A stretch of DNA of 64,000 nt from the NCBI GenBank assembly GCA_903871875.1, contig CAIQIR010000079.1, positions 1-64,000 on the forward strand. Reading direction: 5' to 3'. Under the pieces are notes generated by a model, which was not told where the DNA came from, made no database searches, and was given only the letters and a program-made list of their open reading frames with translations. Position numbers and translations under genes: made by a program. Position 1 is the stretch's first letter, and each line of letters begins with the position of its first letter. Positions 45,750 to 55,950 of this stretch are shown here, piece after piece. Source of the stretch: an uncultured Schlesneria sp. GTDB taxonomy: Bacteria; Planctomycetota; Planctomycetia; Planctomycetales; Planctomycetaceae.

Positions 45750-47795
45750 ATGTTGCGTGTGCTTGTCGGTGTGCTAAGCCTTTCTCTGATCGTGGCGACC
45801 ATCGTGCTGCCGGCACGGGGTGATGCCGTTCCGGAAATGAAGGCGCGGTTGCTGGATGACATCAAATTTCTGGCCTCGGATGATCTGGAAGGCCGCGGCA
45901 TCGGGACCAAGGGGCTGAACGTCGCGGCGGAATTCGTCAAAACCGAATTCGCCAAGGCCGGTTTGGCCGTCGATCGCGTGGGCGGTGATGCGTTTCAGAA
46001 ATTCGATCTGGTCTCGGGATCGAAACTGATCGAGCCTTATTCCTTGCAACTCGTTGGACCGGACGGCAAGACGATCGACTTGAAGATCGGGACGGATGTC
46101 GAAGCCTGTTCCTTCGGCGGCAGTGGTTCGTTCCAGGGCGAGGTGGTGTTTTGTGGTTATGCCATCGACACGGACATGGACAGTCACGGGGCCGATCCGA
46201 CGGAAAAGAAAGACGTCGGGTTTCAGTACAACGACTTCGATGGCATCGATGTCGAAGGCAAAGTGGTGATCGTGATGCGCCGGAATCCACGCCAGGGTGA
46301 TCCGAAAAGCCCGTTGGGATCCGAGCATGGGGTGTCGAAATATGGAGAACTGCGCACGAAGATGAATCTGCTGGCGGCGCGCAAAGCGGCGGCGGTGTTG
46401 ATCGTCAATGACCCGTACGGAGGCAAGAAGGCCGCTCAAAGTCGGCGCGAGGGGATCGCCAAGGCGAATGAAAAAGTGGTGACCGTGGCGGGCGAATTTC
46501 TGGCCACCGATGCCGCGAACCAGGAACTGATCACCGCCGCTCGCAGCCAGTTGACCGACGCCGTCAAACAGGCGCAGGGCCTCAGCGAAGCGGCGGAAAA
46601 GGCCAACGACGATGTCCTGATGAAATACGGTTACGCGGGCAACGGCGACAGCCATTTGCCGCCGACCTTTCATATCCCGATCAAAACCTGTAACGAGATG
46701 CTGGCTTCGATCAAGACCGATCTGGCCAAGCTGGAAACCGAGATTGATGCGGACCTGAAGCCCAAGTCGGTGGTCGTTGCCGGGTGGAAGGCGACCGGCG
46801 CATTGACGATCGAAAAGAATCGGACCGATGTCTTCAACGTGATCGGCGTGATTGACGGCGAGGGCCCACTGGCCGACGAGACTGTGATTGTGGGGGCTCA
46901 CTACGATCATATCGGCCGGGGCGGACAAAATTCCGCCGCGCCGGGTTCCAGCGAAATCCACAATGGGGCCGACGACAATGCCTCGGGCACTGTCACTCTG
47001 CTGGAACTCGCTCGTCGATTTGGAAATCGCGCCAGGACGAAGAAGCCGGCTCGGCGTCTGGTCTTCATTGCCTTCACCGGCGAGGAATTGGGCCTGTTGG
47101 GTTCGGCGCGTTACTGCAAGCAGCCGTTGTTTCCCTTGGATCAGACGGTCGCCATGTTGAATATGGACATGGTGGGCCGCTTGAAGGAAGACAAGCTGAT
47201 CGTGTACGGCACTGGGACCAGTTCCCGCTGGGAACCGGAATTGAAGCAGTTTAATACCGAGATCGGTTTCAAGCTGATTTTCAAACCGGAAGGATTCGGC
47301 CCCAGCGATCACTCGTCGTTTTACGCCAAGAAGATTCCCGTGCTGCACTTCTTCACGGGTGAGCATGCGGACTACCACAAGCCGACCGACGATTGGGAAA
47401 AGATCAATATCGAAGGCATGACGCGTGTCGCGGACCTCATGGAGAAAGTCATCGAGGACACGCTCGAGAAGCCTGAGCGGCCGGAATATGTGGCTGTGAA
47501 GGGCGTGGGCGGCCCGTCGCGTAGCGGCAGCCGACCATATGTCGGCACGATCCCTGAATTTGGCAACGAAGAACCGGGGTATGCCATCAGCGGAGTTTCT
47601 CCGGGCAGTCCTGGTGACAAGGGTGGGCTGAAAGGGGGCGACCGGATCGTGAAACTGGGGACTCATAAAGTCACGAATCTCGACGACTATGACGCGGCGC
47701 TGCGTAAGTTCGCCGCCGGGGACGATGTCGATTTTGTCGTGGTTCGCGACAGTAAAGAGGTGACGATCAAAGTGAAGCTTGATCCTCCCCGGTAA
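45750..47795 (+). CDS. Secreted M28 metallopeptidase with PA and PDZ domains
   Basis: About 681 residues. Signal peptide (MLRVLVGVLSLSLIVATIVL). An N-terminal segment contains a PA-type insert (DVEGKVVIVMRRNPRQGD). The zinc peptidase domain has IVGAHYDHIGRG, HNGADDNASGTVTLLELAR, AFTGEELGLLGSARY, MLNMDMVGRL and PSDHSSFY, which supply the two-zinc ligands of M28 aminopeptidases. A C-terminal PDZ domain follows (ISGVSPGSPGDKGGLKGGDR). The frame is open far upstream (to 43587), but that part is antisense to the GH92 gene; the ATG at 45750 is chosen for the signal peptide. Confidence 0.94.
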   Translation: MLRVLVGVLSLSLIVATIVLPARGDAVPEMKARLLDDIKFLASDDLEGRGIGTKGLNVAAEFVKTEFAKAGLAVDRVGGDAFQKFDLVSGSKLIEPYSLQLVGPDGKTIDLKIGTDVEACSFGGSGSFQGEVVFCGYAIDTDMDSHGADPTEKKDVGFQYNDFDGIDVEGKVVIVMRRNPRQGDPKSPLGSEHGVSKYGELRTKMNLLAARKAAAVLIVNDPYGGKKAAQSRREGIAKANEKVVTVAGEFLATDAANQELITAARSQLTDAVKQAQGLSEAAEKANDDVLMKYGYAGNGDSHLPPTFHIPIKTCNEMLASIKTDLAKLETEIDADLKPKSVVVAGWKATGALTIEKNRTDVFNVIGVIDGEGPLADETVIVGAHYDHIGRGGQNSAAPGSSEIHNGADDNASGTVTLLELARRFGNRARTKKPARRLVFIAFTGEELGLLGSARYCKQPLFPLDQTVAMLNMDMVGRLKEDKLIVYGTGTSSRWEPELKQFNTEIGFKLIFKPEGFGPSDHSSFYAKKIPVLHFFTGEHADYHKPTDDWEKINIEGMTRVADLMEKVIEDTLEKPERPEYVAVKGVGGPSRSGSRPYVGTIPEFGNEEPGYAISGVSPGSPGDKGGLKGGDRIVKLGTHKVTNLDDYDAALRKFAAGDDVDFVVVRDSKEVTIKVKLDPPR

Positions 47796-47864
47796 TTCTT
47801 CGATATCGTGCGACGACATGGCGGCCAATGCGAAGACAACAAGCATGACATGTGAGGCGATGGG

Positions 47865-49046
47865 ATGATGCGAAGGCTTGTTTTGCCAATCGGGACGTGG
47901 TTGATGATCCTGCTGGGACTGGCGGGATGTATGAAGGCCAAACCGGCATCGGCACCGACAGCGCCGCCTCGGCCGGCGATGGCCGTCCCCGCTGCGACGG
48001 AAAATTCGGCGGCGTCCAATGACCTGCTCAAGCCCAAATCGAATGCCGGTGCTGGTAAGTCCGCCGTGCCGGCGAATGCCGATCCCAAGACGGTTTTTAC
48101 AGTCAGTGTCGTCGGCGAACCGATGGAAGTGGCGTCGATTCAAGGCCTCGATTCATCAGACAATTTTCAATTGGCGACGGCCGATGCGGCGGCGAATGCC
48201 ACGCAGTTTGTCGTCGAATCGGCGATCCCATCGGCCCAGTCGCAAGCGGTGTTTGGAACGGACAAGCCCAAGGCGAATTTCACTCTGCCGAAAGGGTTCG
48301 CCGCCGCGAAAGGCTGGGGGTATAGCCCTGACGGTCACCCGCTACGCATTGTCTGCGAGAAGTCCGATTCGATGCTGGCATTGGTTCCGGCCGGGATTGC
48401 GGTGATCGGCTTCGATTCCGGGCCGGCGGATTCGAAGCCGTCGTTCAAGGTGCAGTTGGATACGTTTTATCTGGAAGTGGTCGAAGTCACGCTGGAAGAC
48501 TACGAACGATTTCGGTTGGAGCAACGCGAAAAGAAGAAGTCGGTCCCGCCCGCCCCTGCGAACGCGACGTCGGATCCTAAGTTCCCGGCGCTGGGGATCA
48601 CGTTCGCGAATGCCCAGGCCTACGCTCGCTGGGCCGGAATGGAATTGCCGACGGAAGCCGAATTTGAAAAGGCCGCTCGCGGACCTACCGGCCTGATCAC
48701 TCCGTGGGGAGATAGCAAGCCGCTCTGGTCGAACCGTCAGTTGGCGAAAACGGGAGCGTATGCCGCCGACTGCAGCCCCTATGGCATCTTCGATCTGGCC
48801 GGAAACGCCAAAGAATGGTGTACCGATCTTTATTCCACCACCGCTCATCGCGACGCGGCAAATAGTTCCGCCAAAGAAATGCTGAAAGGCTGGCCGGGCC
48901 CCAAGAATGTCCGCGACATGAATTTGCGAGTCGTGAAAGGCAACGCTCAAGATTGGGCTTCGTGGCATCGTGAAGGAAAGGACGCGGGACGAAGTCATCC
49001 CGATGTCGGCTTCCGATGTCTCCTCAGAATTTCCACGGATTCCTGA
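47865..49046 (+). CDS. SUMF1/FGE-sulfatase-type domain lipoprotein
   Basis: 393 residues. Lipoprotein signal with lipobox (LILLGLAGC could not be cut elsewhere), an Ala/Pro-rich linker, then a formylglycine-enzyme-like fold: YLEVVEVTLEDYERF, LGITFANAQAYARWAGMELP, TEAEFEKAARGP, GIFDLAGNAKEWCTDLY and HPDVGFRCLLR. Such domains either modify sulfatases or serve as C-type-lectin-like binding modules. The copper-binding Cys pair of true FGE is not evident, so a binding role is more likely. It follows the M28 peptidase by 69 nt, possibly in one operon. Confidence 0.9.
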   Translation: MMRRLVLPIGTWLMILLGLAGCMKAKPASAPTAPPRPAMAVPAATENSAASNDLLKPKSNAGAGKSAVPANADPKTVFTVSVVGEPMEVASIQGLDSSDNFQLATADAAANATQFVVESAIPSAQSQAVFGTDKPKANFTLPKGFAAAKGWGYSPDGHPLRIVCEKSDSMLALVPAGIAVIGFDSGPADSKPSFKVQLDTFYLEVVEVTLEDYERFRLEQREKKKSVPPAPANATSDPKFPALGITFANAQAYARWAGMELPTEAEFEKAARGPTGLITPWGDSKPLWSNRQLAKTGAYAADCSPYGIFDLAGNAKEWCTDLYSTTAHRDAANSSAKEMLKGWPGPKNVRDMNLRVVKGNAQDWASWHREGKDAGRSHPDVGFRCLLRISTDS

Positions 49047-49097
49047 GAGCCATAGCTGGCACGGGCCGGTGTTTGTGAACGCGGCGAAACGTCGCGC

Positions 49098-50219
49098 TCA
49101 GGTCAGCTTCAAGTCGGTATAGATCGCTTCGTTCAATTGCCGCACGCGTCGACCATGCTGAGGTTCGCCCGGGCGTCCGTTGAAGTAATACGCGACGACC
49201 AATCCTTGTTCGGGATCACACCACCCTTGCGACGACTGTGCTCCGCCGTGGCCGAACGTGCGCGGAGAACAATACCGGCCAAATCCATACGGGACGGTTT
49301 CGGAGCCATATTGGTTCGAATCGATAATCACGCCCAAGCCAAAGTCGACAACATGTGCCAACGTGAGATCGAACGCTCCGACACGATGCCTTGCAGTCAT
49401 GGCATCGACCGTTTGCGGCGACAACAGACGTCCCTTTGCTGTGCTCCCCTGGTTGAACAGCATCTCATAGAAACGTCCCAGGTCGCGGATCGGGCCACGT
49501 GTGTTGGAACCGGGCGACGGTCGCTGGCAGCGCAGCTCGCTGTGCCAGTCGAGCAGCTGCAGTTCACCTCGCTCACGCGCGAAGATCCGGCCCACGCGAT
49601 CGCCATACCGGGTCAGCTGCGATGGCGTGATCGAGGCCCAGGTATCGACCAGTCCCAGGGGCTCGAACAAATCTCGTTGCATCGTGTCCGCATAAGATTG
49701 GTTCGTCAGACGAACCAGGATCTCGCCCAGGATGAACCAGCTGGACGAGGTGTGATAGCCCGCGGTTCTGCCGATGATCCAGTCGGGGTCGAGCACCGCG
49801 GCACAGATCCGGCGAATCGATTCGTCCCATTCAACATCGGGCCATCCTCCTTCCGCCATGCGAAAGCCACCCGTATGCGTCAGCAGGTGCCGAATGGTCA
49901 CCCGGTCCTTACCGCCCGCGGCAAAGTCCGGCAGGAACCTGGCGACTCGATCATCCAGGCTCAATCGACCGCGTTCCCATTGCTGCAGAATCGCCGCTGC
50001 CGTCAGTGGCTTCCCCGCTGACAACCACAGGTTAATCGTCTGGGCGGTCATCGGCTGGCCGGGGAATGATTGGCCCGTACCACAATCGACGACGGCCGAT
50101 CCGCCCCGCGAAATATAGAGCTGACAACCGGTGTGCAGTTGCCGTCCCATCCCTTCCTGGATCACGGCGAACGTGTGCGGAAATCCGCTCGCAAGATCGC
50201 TCTCAGTCACTACGGTCAT
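49098..50219 (-). CDS. Beta-lactamase-family serine hydrolase
   Basis: 373 residues. Class C beta-lactamase/esterase fold: the SxxK nucleophile is in WLSAGKPLTAAAILQQWERG, the Tyr motif probably in YHTSSSWFILGEILVRLTNQ, and RVTIRHLLTHTGGF is typical. No signal peptide, so it may be cytoplasmic; substrate unknown (esterase or peptidase possible). Its start overlaps the stop of the ceramidase-PVC gene by 4 nt (ATGA), so the two are coupled and may act on related compounds. Confidence 0.92.
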   Translation of the reverse strand: MTVVTESDLASGFPHTFAVIQEGMGRQLHTGCQLYISRGGSAVVDCGTGQSFPGQPMTAQTINLWLSAGKPLTAAAILQQWERGRLSLDDRVARFLPDFAAGGKDRVTIRHLLTHTGGFRMAEGGWPDVEWDESIRRICAAVLDPDWIIGRTAGYHTSSSWFILGEILVRLTNQSYADTMQRDLFEPLGLVDTWASITPSQLTRYGDRVGRIFARERGELQLLDWHSELRCQRPSPGSNTRGPIRDLGRFYEMLFNQGSTAKGRLLSPQTVDAMTARHRVGAFDLTLAHVVDFGLGVIIDSNQYGSETVPYGFGRYCSPRTFGHGGAQSSQGWCDPEQGLVVAYYFNGRPGEPQHGRRVRQLNEAIYTDLKLT

Positions 50220-53200
50220 GGTCCCAGCACCTTGATCGCTCGCTCGCTGATCGCGCGATTCTTGGACTCACGCAACGCCATTTTTTGAGCGTCCGTCAAG
50301 AACGACGTGGGCACGCGACCATCGGCGAGTGCGTCGAGCAAGGCCTCGATACGGGCGTCAAATCGCACCAGGGCACCCATCGCATATCCACGATTCTCTT
50401 CGTTGAAGTGCCCGACGTTTTCAATCAGCAGCCGCGCAACGTCTGGAAAATCGATGTCGCTCAGTCCGCTGATCGCGCCCATCTGCAGTTCGTCATGGGT
50501 GCCTTTCGGCAGGTATTTGATCAACTGTTCACGCCGCGAAAGTCGCTCGTCCAAGGCGATAATCCGCATGGCGTCATAACGGGTTCCGGTATTGATGCGT
50601 TCATCTTCGGTCATGATGGCTGACAGGTCGAGTGTGCGCTGCCAGCGCTGTTGCAGATCGGGCTGATCCTTCAGGATGTCATCCATGCGTGTCCGAGGCC
50701 AGCCCCCTGTCAGGCCGATGCCGTTGATGATGCCGCCGCCGACCACTACCGCTTGCCAGTCTTTCAGCGGCTGATCCGCTGTGGGCAGAGACACATTTAA
50801 CAGCGATTGAATCGGTGCGATTTGATCGCGCTTGCCGCAGGCCACGGCGACGCGCCAGATCCAGGGGATGCGACGGTATTCTTCGGTCGTGTCGTTGGGC
50901 ATGTCATGGGTCATCGCCACGACGAGTTCGGTGGCTTGGGATGGATACTGGGCGACGATCGCCTCGCGTTGTTCTTCCGTCAGCTTGTCGTCCAGAATGC
51001 GACTGGCGATTGTGGCGACGTCAACACCCATGGGCGGCTCGAGTGAAAACTTGTCACCCGTCGGAACGAAATACAAACCACGCAGGTCGACCAGTGCTCC
51101 GTGCATCGCCGCACCGTCGGGACGAAGGACGATCCGCTGGGGGCCGGCCGCCAGCGAAACGGAACCCAGTTTGGCCACAGCATACTTGTCCCATCCGCCC
51201 GTGGATTGGACATGTCCCGATAGCGAGCTGGCTGCTGCTTCCAGAAGATAGCCGTTCCCGGCCGCTTCGGAATCGCAGGCGTATTCCATGTAGACGTCAT
51301 ACACCGCCGGCTCGGGCAGGTCCGCCGTCCAGAAGACATGGTCTTGCAAGGCTCGCCAGAAGCCGATGTTGTCGAATGATTTCTCGAAGGTGATCTGGTC
51401 TCCGATGATCGACGCCGTCGAAGCCAACAGGCTCAGGCGTCCTGCGACCGGCTTGACCGTCATTGGCGTGTTGCCTTCGAAGTGCTTCGACATCGCGGGA
51501 ACCGAACGCAGGAACGCAATCAAATCGGCGGCCGCTTGCGGAGTCAGGTCTCGTTCGAGTCCTTCTGGCATCAGCGATTTGCCACTTGCTCGCAGCTCTT
51601 CCAGTTCCTGACGCGACAGCGTGAACTTCTTGGCTTCCGCATTCAGCAGGGTCAGGTTGGACGAGGATTCATTCGACAGAATTCCGGTGCGAGTGAGGCC
51701 GCTTTTGGTGATCGCCACGTACGAGATATAGCGCGCATCGACATTGCGGTTGGGATCCAGAATTTCTTGCAGGATGAACGAAGGCGTCTTGGTGGCGACC
51801 ATCGCCAGGTTCGGTCCGACGGAATAGCCGAGATCGCCCAGGCGGTGGCATTGCGAACAAGTCTTGCCGAACACCGCCCGCCCTTTTTCGGGATCGCCGG
51901 TCAGTTCGAGCGCCGCGTGGTACTGGTGAATCACCTGGCTGCGATCCGAGTTGAACGATGTCGCCAGCAGTGCGTTGGCTCGATCACGGACGGCCGCATC
52001 GGGATGGCCGACCAGTTCCTGGCGTTGTGCGGCGGTCATGGCCGCCGGCGGAATTGTCCCTTGCGAGAGAGCTGCGAATAGTTGAGGAAACCATTTGTCG
52101 CGACTCATCAAGGCGTCGATCACGCGGGGTTGGACCGAGGGAGAGAGCTCTCGGAAATGCTCCGAGAACAGTGTGGGAGTCGTGTCGCTGGCGATTCGTT
52201 CCAGGGCCTCGACCGCGGCAACTTGCAGTTCGGGCGGGTGCGCCGACGAAAGCAGTTGCGCCAGGCTGGCCGTATCGGACTCCTTTTGTGAGGGGTCACG
52301 GCCCAGCAGATTGATGGCTGCCGAGAGCGATTCCACTTCCCGATTTTCGGTGACGAGCATCTTCCGGGCTTCGTTCTCCATCCGATGGATTACGCCTGCG
52401 ACGGTCTCGTCAGTGGCTTGTACTTTGGAACGTTTGGACAACGATTCGAGCAGGTTCGTGATGGCGTTCAGCTGCCACGGTTTGGGCCGTTCGTCGCCTT
52501 TGACCGCAACGGCCGTTAACGCCAGTTTGACCGCGGCATCGTCGGAGTAACCAACCGCTGTTGCGAGGAACGGAGTCATCAGTGAAGACGGGGGCTCGCG
52601 ACCCTGCAGCTCTTGCAGCAACGTGGTAGTAAACGTGGTCAAGTTCTTCGGTGTCACACTGCTGAAGACGGCTGCCACCAGATAAGGATCCTCGGCGTCT
52701 TTCAGGGCCAGCTTCGCCAGCAGCGGACCGACTTCCGGCGCGTCCCACTGACCCAGTGAAAAGGCTGCTTGCAAGCGAACGTGCGTACTCTCGTCATGAG
52801 CCGTTTCGGCGACTGCGGCAGGCAACTCGGCGAGCGGCAGATGCTTCTCGGCTAACAACAGACCGAAGGCCCGGATGCCGGGATACGGATCTTTCAGAGC
52901 ATCCGTCACATCGTCGGCGACCAACCATCCACCGGCATCGGCTTTGCGATAGGCGTTCATCCTCGTCGCGGGATCGGGTGATTTCCGTTCGGCCTGGCGC
53001 GATGTCCGTTCTTCTCGACTGGTGTGAGCTCCGACCATCTCGGCCTGCTCTTCCAAGCTTTCAATCTCCAGCTCGCGATAGACGGACGAATTGCGGAGGC
53101 GGTTCAGCGCGGCATTGTCATTCTGGATAGCAACAGACGACCTTGCCGCCGGGGGCGTCTGATCGGTCGCATTTCTGACGCGGTAGATTCGTCCCAGCGA

Positions 53201-55810
53201 ACTTCCTGCTCGCACGTCGAGCGGCGCGAGTTCGGCCTCGGGAATCCAGCGCGGGTCTTCGATGATGAAGCGATACATGTCCACGACCCACAGGGCTCCG
53301 TCCGGCCCGGTCACCGCTTGAACCGGGCGAAACCAGCTGTCGCTGGAACGCAGGAATTCGGTCTGCGCTTCGTTGGGAGCACGCTCGGCCGTGAACGAAC
53401 TGCCGCGAGGTTTGAGTAGCAGACGATGAACTAGCAAATTCACCGGCTCGCAGATAAACAGATTGCCGAAGTAGTCGGGCCCCAGTTGCGAATCGCGATA
53501 AACGCCCAGCCCGCACGCGGCCGTAATGGTCCCTGGTGCGCCGCTAAGCTGAAATCGTTGGGCATCGGCGCGCGAGGGGAACAGGCGGCGCGATTCCTCT
53601 GATTGAGTGATATTCACGCGGCTGGGGGGCGAGGCGATGTAGGGATTTCGTTTCAGGTAATGTTCGACCATCGGATAGTGAAATGCCAGGTTCAGATTGT
53701 CGCAGCCGAACCAGTTGCCGAAGTCATCGCGAGCCAGCCCTTGCTGGGTCCTGCCGGTGGCGGCTTCGATCTCGCCCGTATCGGGCTTGATCCGAAAGTC
53801 GCGATAGCCGAGTTCGTACTTCTGATGCTTGAAGTTCGTGATGGTGCCACCGGCCAGTCCACAGGAACCGTGGATCCAGCCATCCAGGCCATGGGACAGA
53901 CTGTTCAGACGCGCCTGAATGTTCGAGGCATCGAATCCCGAAAATAGCTTCTTGACGATATCGGCCTTGTCGTCGCCGTCGGTATCTTCGGCATAGAGAA
54001 TGTCTGGAGCCGCACAGACCAGCACGCCGCCGCGCCAGACAGTGACTCCTGTAGGAAACGGAATGTTGTCGAGAAAGATGGTCGAGCTATCGAACTGTCC
54101 GTCGCCATCGCGATCGCGGACCAGACGAACTCGACCGCCCGGACCCAGTTCGGCGGGACGATGCGAGGTGGCTTGACCATTTCTGCCTTTGGTCGAACCC
54201 GCTGTCGCGCGAGGCAGCCCCATGGGATAATCGCACATCTCGGCCACCCACAAGCTACCGTCCGCTGCGAAGTCGATGGCGACCGGATCGGAAACTAATG
54301 GCTCGGCAACGACCAGATCGACTCGCAGATTCGATGTCGTCTGCAGCGTGGCCAGTGATTGCTGCGGCGATTTCGGCAATGAGCCATTGGTCTTATTCGG
54401 ATCGAACGGTGGAGAGAATCGGGTTTGCAGCTGCCGGTGCACGACCTCGACAATCTTCGCTTCCGATCCGGCCTTCAGGCCTGCGGGGCGATCGAAATAG
54501 ATGGAACTGTCACCCGCTTCGTAACCGCCTTCCGACAAAACGCGATCCGAAGGGATGTAGCATGGCACATCATTGGAATAGCCGTTGATCCACAGGCGGC
54601 GCCCATCCAGCTCTTTTTTCAATCGCAGCGAGTAATCGACCACGACTTCGCCCGGTAAGAAGACCATCGCCAGCGAATCGCCGAACATCCACGAAGCGAT
54701 TGGATAATCGAGTTGGGTCGGCAGCTTTTCACCGCGAGCCAATCGCTCTAACTGGACGCGGGCATGGTAGCCGACGGCATCCGTTTTCTTGGCACGTTCT
54801 TGCCATTGCTCGTGGGAGAGTGGCGCGGCGAACTCGAGCGTGAGGGGCGTCCATTGGGTCGTGATGGCTCCGTGGATCGGTGCCAGATATCCGCTCAGCA
54901 GCCGCTTGGCCTCCGCGGCGATCTCACTACCCTGCCCGATTGCGAAGTCGGTCTTGTCGCCTGAAACTCCCGAAGAAGGATTCTGATCCGCGCCGCAGCC
55001 GATCGAGACCAGCGCGACGGCAGTAGGGAACTCACGCTGAATCAGATCCTGTGCATAGCCGATCCAATCGCCGCTGATTTTATTATTCGAAAGTGTCACG
55101 CCATGACAGGCGTAGTTGACGTATATCGCGCGCAGCACGCCATCGAGGCCTTTGACGGCCAGCAGAGGTAAGTCATGGTCGACAACCCCGCCCTTTGTGC
55201 GACGATTGGCGGCAAATTTCACACTGCCGATGCCCCAGGTCAATCGCGAGGGCTGGCGATCGTTCAGCGCCGCTAGCGCGACCTGTTCCAGATGATCCGT
55301 CAGTTCCGCCGTATAACGATCGATCTGCTTCCACTGGTCGTCGGGAATCGGGCTGCCGAAAATCGTCGGCGTCACGCCACGAATCATCGGACCGGTATGA
55401 GTGTGCGATGACGTCACTGACAGCCGAGAACGCTTTAGACCGGTTTTGGCCTCGAGTCGCTTGGCCACTTCGTCACAGATCGCTGCGGGCACACCAAGGT
55501 TTTCGACGGTGACCAACACCACGGGTTCGGTTGTCGGGCGATCAGATATTGCCAGGGCCTTGGCCCAGATTGGTGTGGTGATACCTTCCGATTCGGTTTT
55601 GCGAAATCCGAATCCGTTCAACCGCACGGGGTAAGCCGGCGTGATATCGGTTTGAGCGACACCGACCGAATAAGTCGACGGCTGCTCGACCGCGTCGTCC
55701 GGCGCGAGCAGGTCGAATTTGGCGGGTAATCTTCCCAACACAAAAAAGGCGGCAACGAGCAAACATCCCAGGACAGAAAGGACCGACCAACCCGCTGAAC
55801 TTCGACGCAT
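50216..55810 (-). CDS. Neutral ceramidase fused to PVC heme-binding dehydrogenase
   Basis: About 1864 residues, exported (membrane segment at residues 7-27). Order: neutral/alkaline ceramidase-like domain (about 45-475: GVAQTDITPAYPVRLNGFGF, SSHTHTGPMIRG, NYACHGVTLSNN); PVC membrane-bound-dehydrogenase propeller (about 505-900: DLVVAEPLVSDPVAIDFAAD, SLWVAEMCDYPMG); HEAT-like repeats; c-type heme site with CSQCH near 1314 and GYSVGPNLAMVATKTPSFIL; a carbohydrate-binding-like beta module (about 1490-1600: YDVYMEYACDSEAAGNGYLL); C-terminal HEAT-like region. The ATG at 55810 has GGAGG at 5 nt. Both halves are known families; the fusion suggests hydrolysis and oxidation in one protein. Substrate unknown. 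Confidence 0.88.
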   Translation of the reverse strand: MRRSSAGWSVLSVLGCLLVAAFFVLGRLPAKFDLLAPDDAVEQPSTYSVGVAQTDITPAYPVRLNGFGFRKTESEGITTPIWAKALAISDRPTTEPVVLVTVENLGVPAAICDEVAKRLEAKTGLKRSRLSVTSSHTHTGPMIRGVTPTIFGSPIPDDQWKQIDRYTAELTDHLEQVALAALNDRQPSRLTWGIGSVKFAANRRTKGGVVDHDLPLLAVKGLDGVLRAIYVNYACHGVTLSNNKISGDWIGYAQDLIQREFPTAVALVSIGCGADQNPSSGVSGDKTDFAIGQGSEIAAEAKRLLSGYLAPIHGAITTQWTPLTLEFAAPLSHEQWQERAKKTDAVGYHARVQLERLARGEKLPTQLDYPIASWMFGDSLAMVFLPGEVVVDYSLRLKKELDGRRLWINGYSNDVPCYIPSDRVLSEGGYEAGDSSIYFDRPAGLKAGSEAKIVEVVHRQLQTRFSPPFDPNKTNGSLPKSPQQSLATLQTTSNLRVDLVVAEPLVSDPVAIDFAADGSLWVAEMCDYPMGLPRATAGSTKGRNGQATSHRPAELGPGGRVRLVRDRDGDGQFDSSTIFLDNIPFPTGVTVWRGGVLVCAAPDILYAEDTDGDDKADIVKKLFSGFDASNIQARLNSLSHGLDGWIHGSCGLAGGTITNFKHQKYELGYRDFRIKPDTGEIEAATGRTQQGLARDDFGNWFGCDNLNLAFHYPMVEHYLKRNPYIASPPSRVNITQSEESRRLFPSRADAQRFQLSGAPGTITAACGLGVYRDSQLGPDYFGNLFICEPVNLLVHRLLLKPRGSSFTAERAPNEAQTEFLRSSDSWFRPVQAVTGPDGALWVVDMYRFIIEDPRWIPEAELAPLDVRAGSSLGRIYRVRNATDQTPPAARSSVAIQNDNAALNRLRNSSVYRELEIESLEEQAEMVGAHTSREERTSRQAERKSPDPATRMNAYRKADAGGWLVADDVTDALKDPYPGIRAFGLLLAEKHLPLAELPAAVAETAHDESTHVRLQAAFSLGQWDAPEVGPLLAKLALKDAEDPYLVAAVFSSVTPKNLTTFTTTLLQELQGREPPSSLMTPFLATAVGYSDDAAVKLALTAVAVKGDERPKPWQLNAITNLLESLSKRSKVQATDETVAGVIHRMENEARKMLVTENREVESLSAAINLLGRDPSQKESDTASLAQLLSSAHPPELQVAAVEALERIASDTTPTLFSEHFRELSPSVQPRVIDALMSRDKWFPQLFAALSQGTIPPAAMTAAQRQELVGHPDAAVRDRANALLATSFNSDRSQVIHQYHAALELTGDPEKGRAVFGKTCSQCHRLGDLGYSVGPNLAMVATKTPSFILQEILDPNRNVDARYISYVAITKSGLTRTGILSNESSSNLTLLNAEAKKFTLSRQELEELRASGKSLMPEGLERDLTPQAAADLIAFLRSVPAMSKHFEGNTPMTVKPVAGRLSLLASTASIIGDQITFEKSFDNIGFWRALQDHVFWTADLPEPAVYDVYMEYACDSEAAGNGYLLEAAASSLSGHVQSTGGWDKYAVAKLGSVSLAAGPQRIVLRPDGAAMHGALVDLRGLYFVPTGDKFSLEPPMGVDVATIASRILDDKLTEEQREAIVAQYPSQATELVVAMTHDMPNDTTEEYRRIPWIWRVAVACGKRDQIAPIQSLLNVSLPTADQPLKDWQAVVVGGGIINGIGLTGGWPRTRMDDILKDQPDLQQRWQRTLDLSAIMTEDERINTGTRYDAMRIIALDERLSRREQLIKYLPKGTHDELQMGAISGLSDIDFPDVARLLIENVGHFNEENRGYAMGALVRFDARIEALLDALADGRVPTSFLTDAQKMALRESKNRAISERAIKVLGP

Positions 55811-55950
55811 ACAAGCCTCCGCCACATCCCGCTCACTTCACAAACCCATCATATCCGGCAAGAAGAGGAATTGAACAAACCGCTCCTCTTTATTGCCGGC
55901 ATTTCGGGGGTCACGAATCGCCATTCCCTCGTGATCGTGCGATCCGTCAA

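Noticed and set aside
45774-48143. Minus-strand frame of 789 codons
   Set aside because: It is the shadow of the M28 and SUMF1 genes; composition is Arg/His/Gln-rich without domains.
55863-55890. AAGAGGA/TCCTCTT inverted repeat after the DinB-like gene
   Set aside because: Weak 7-bp stem without a following T-run.
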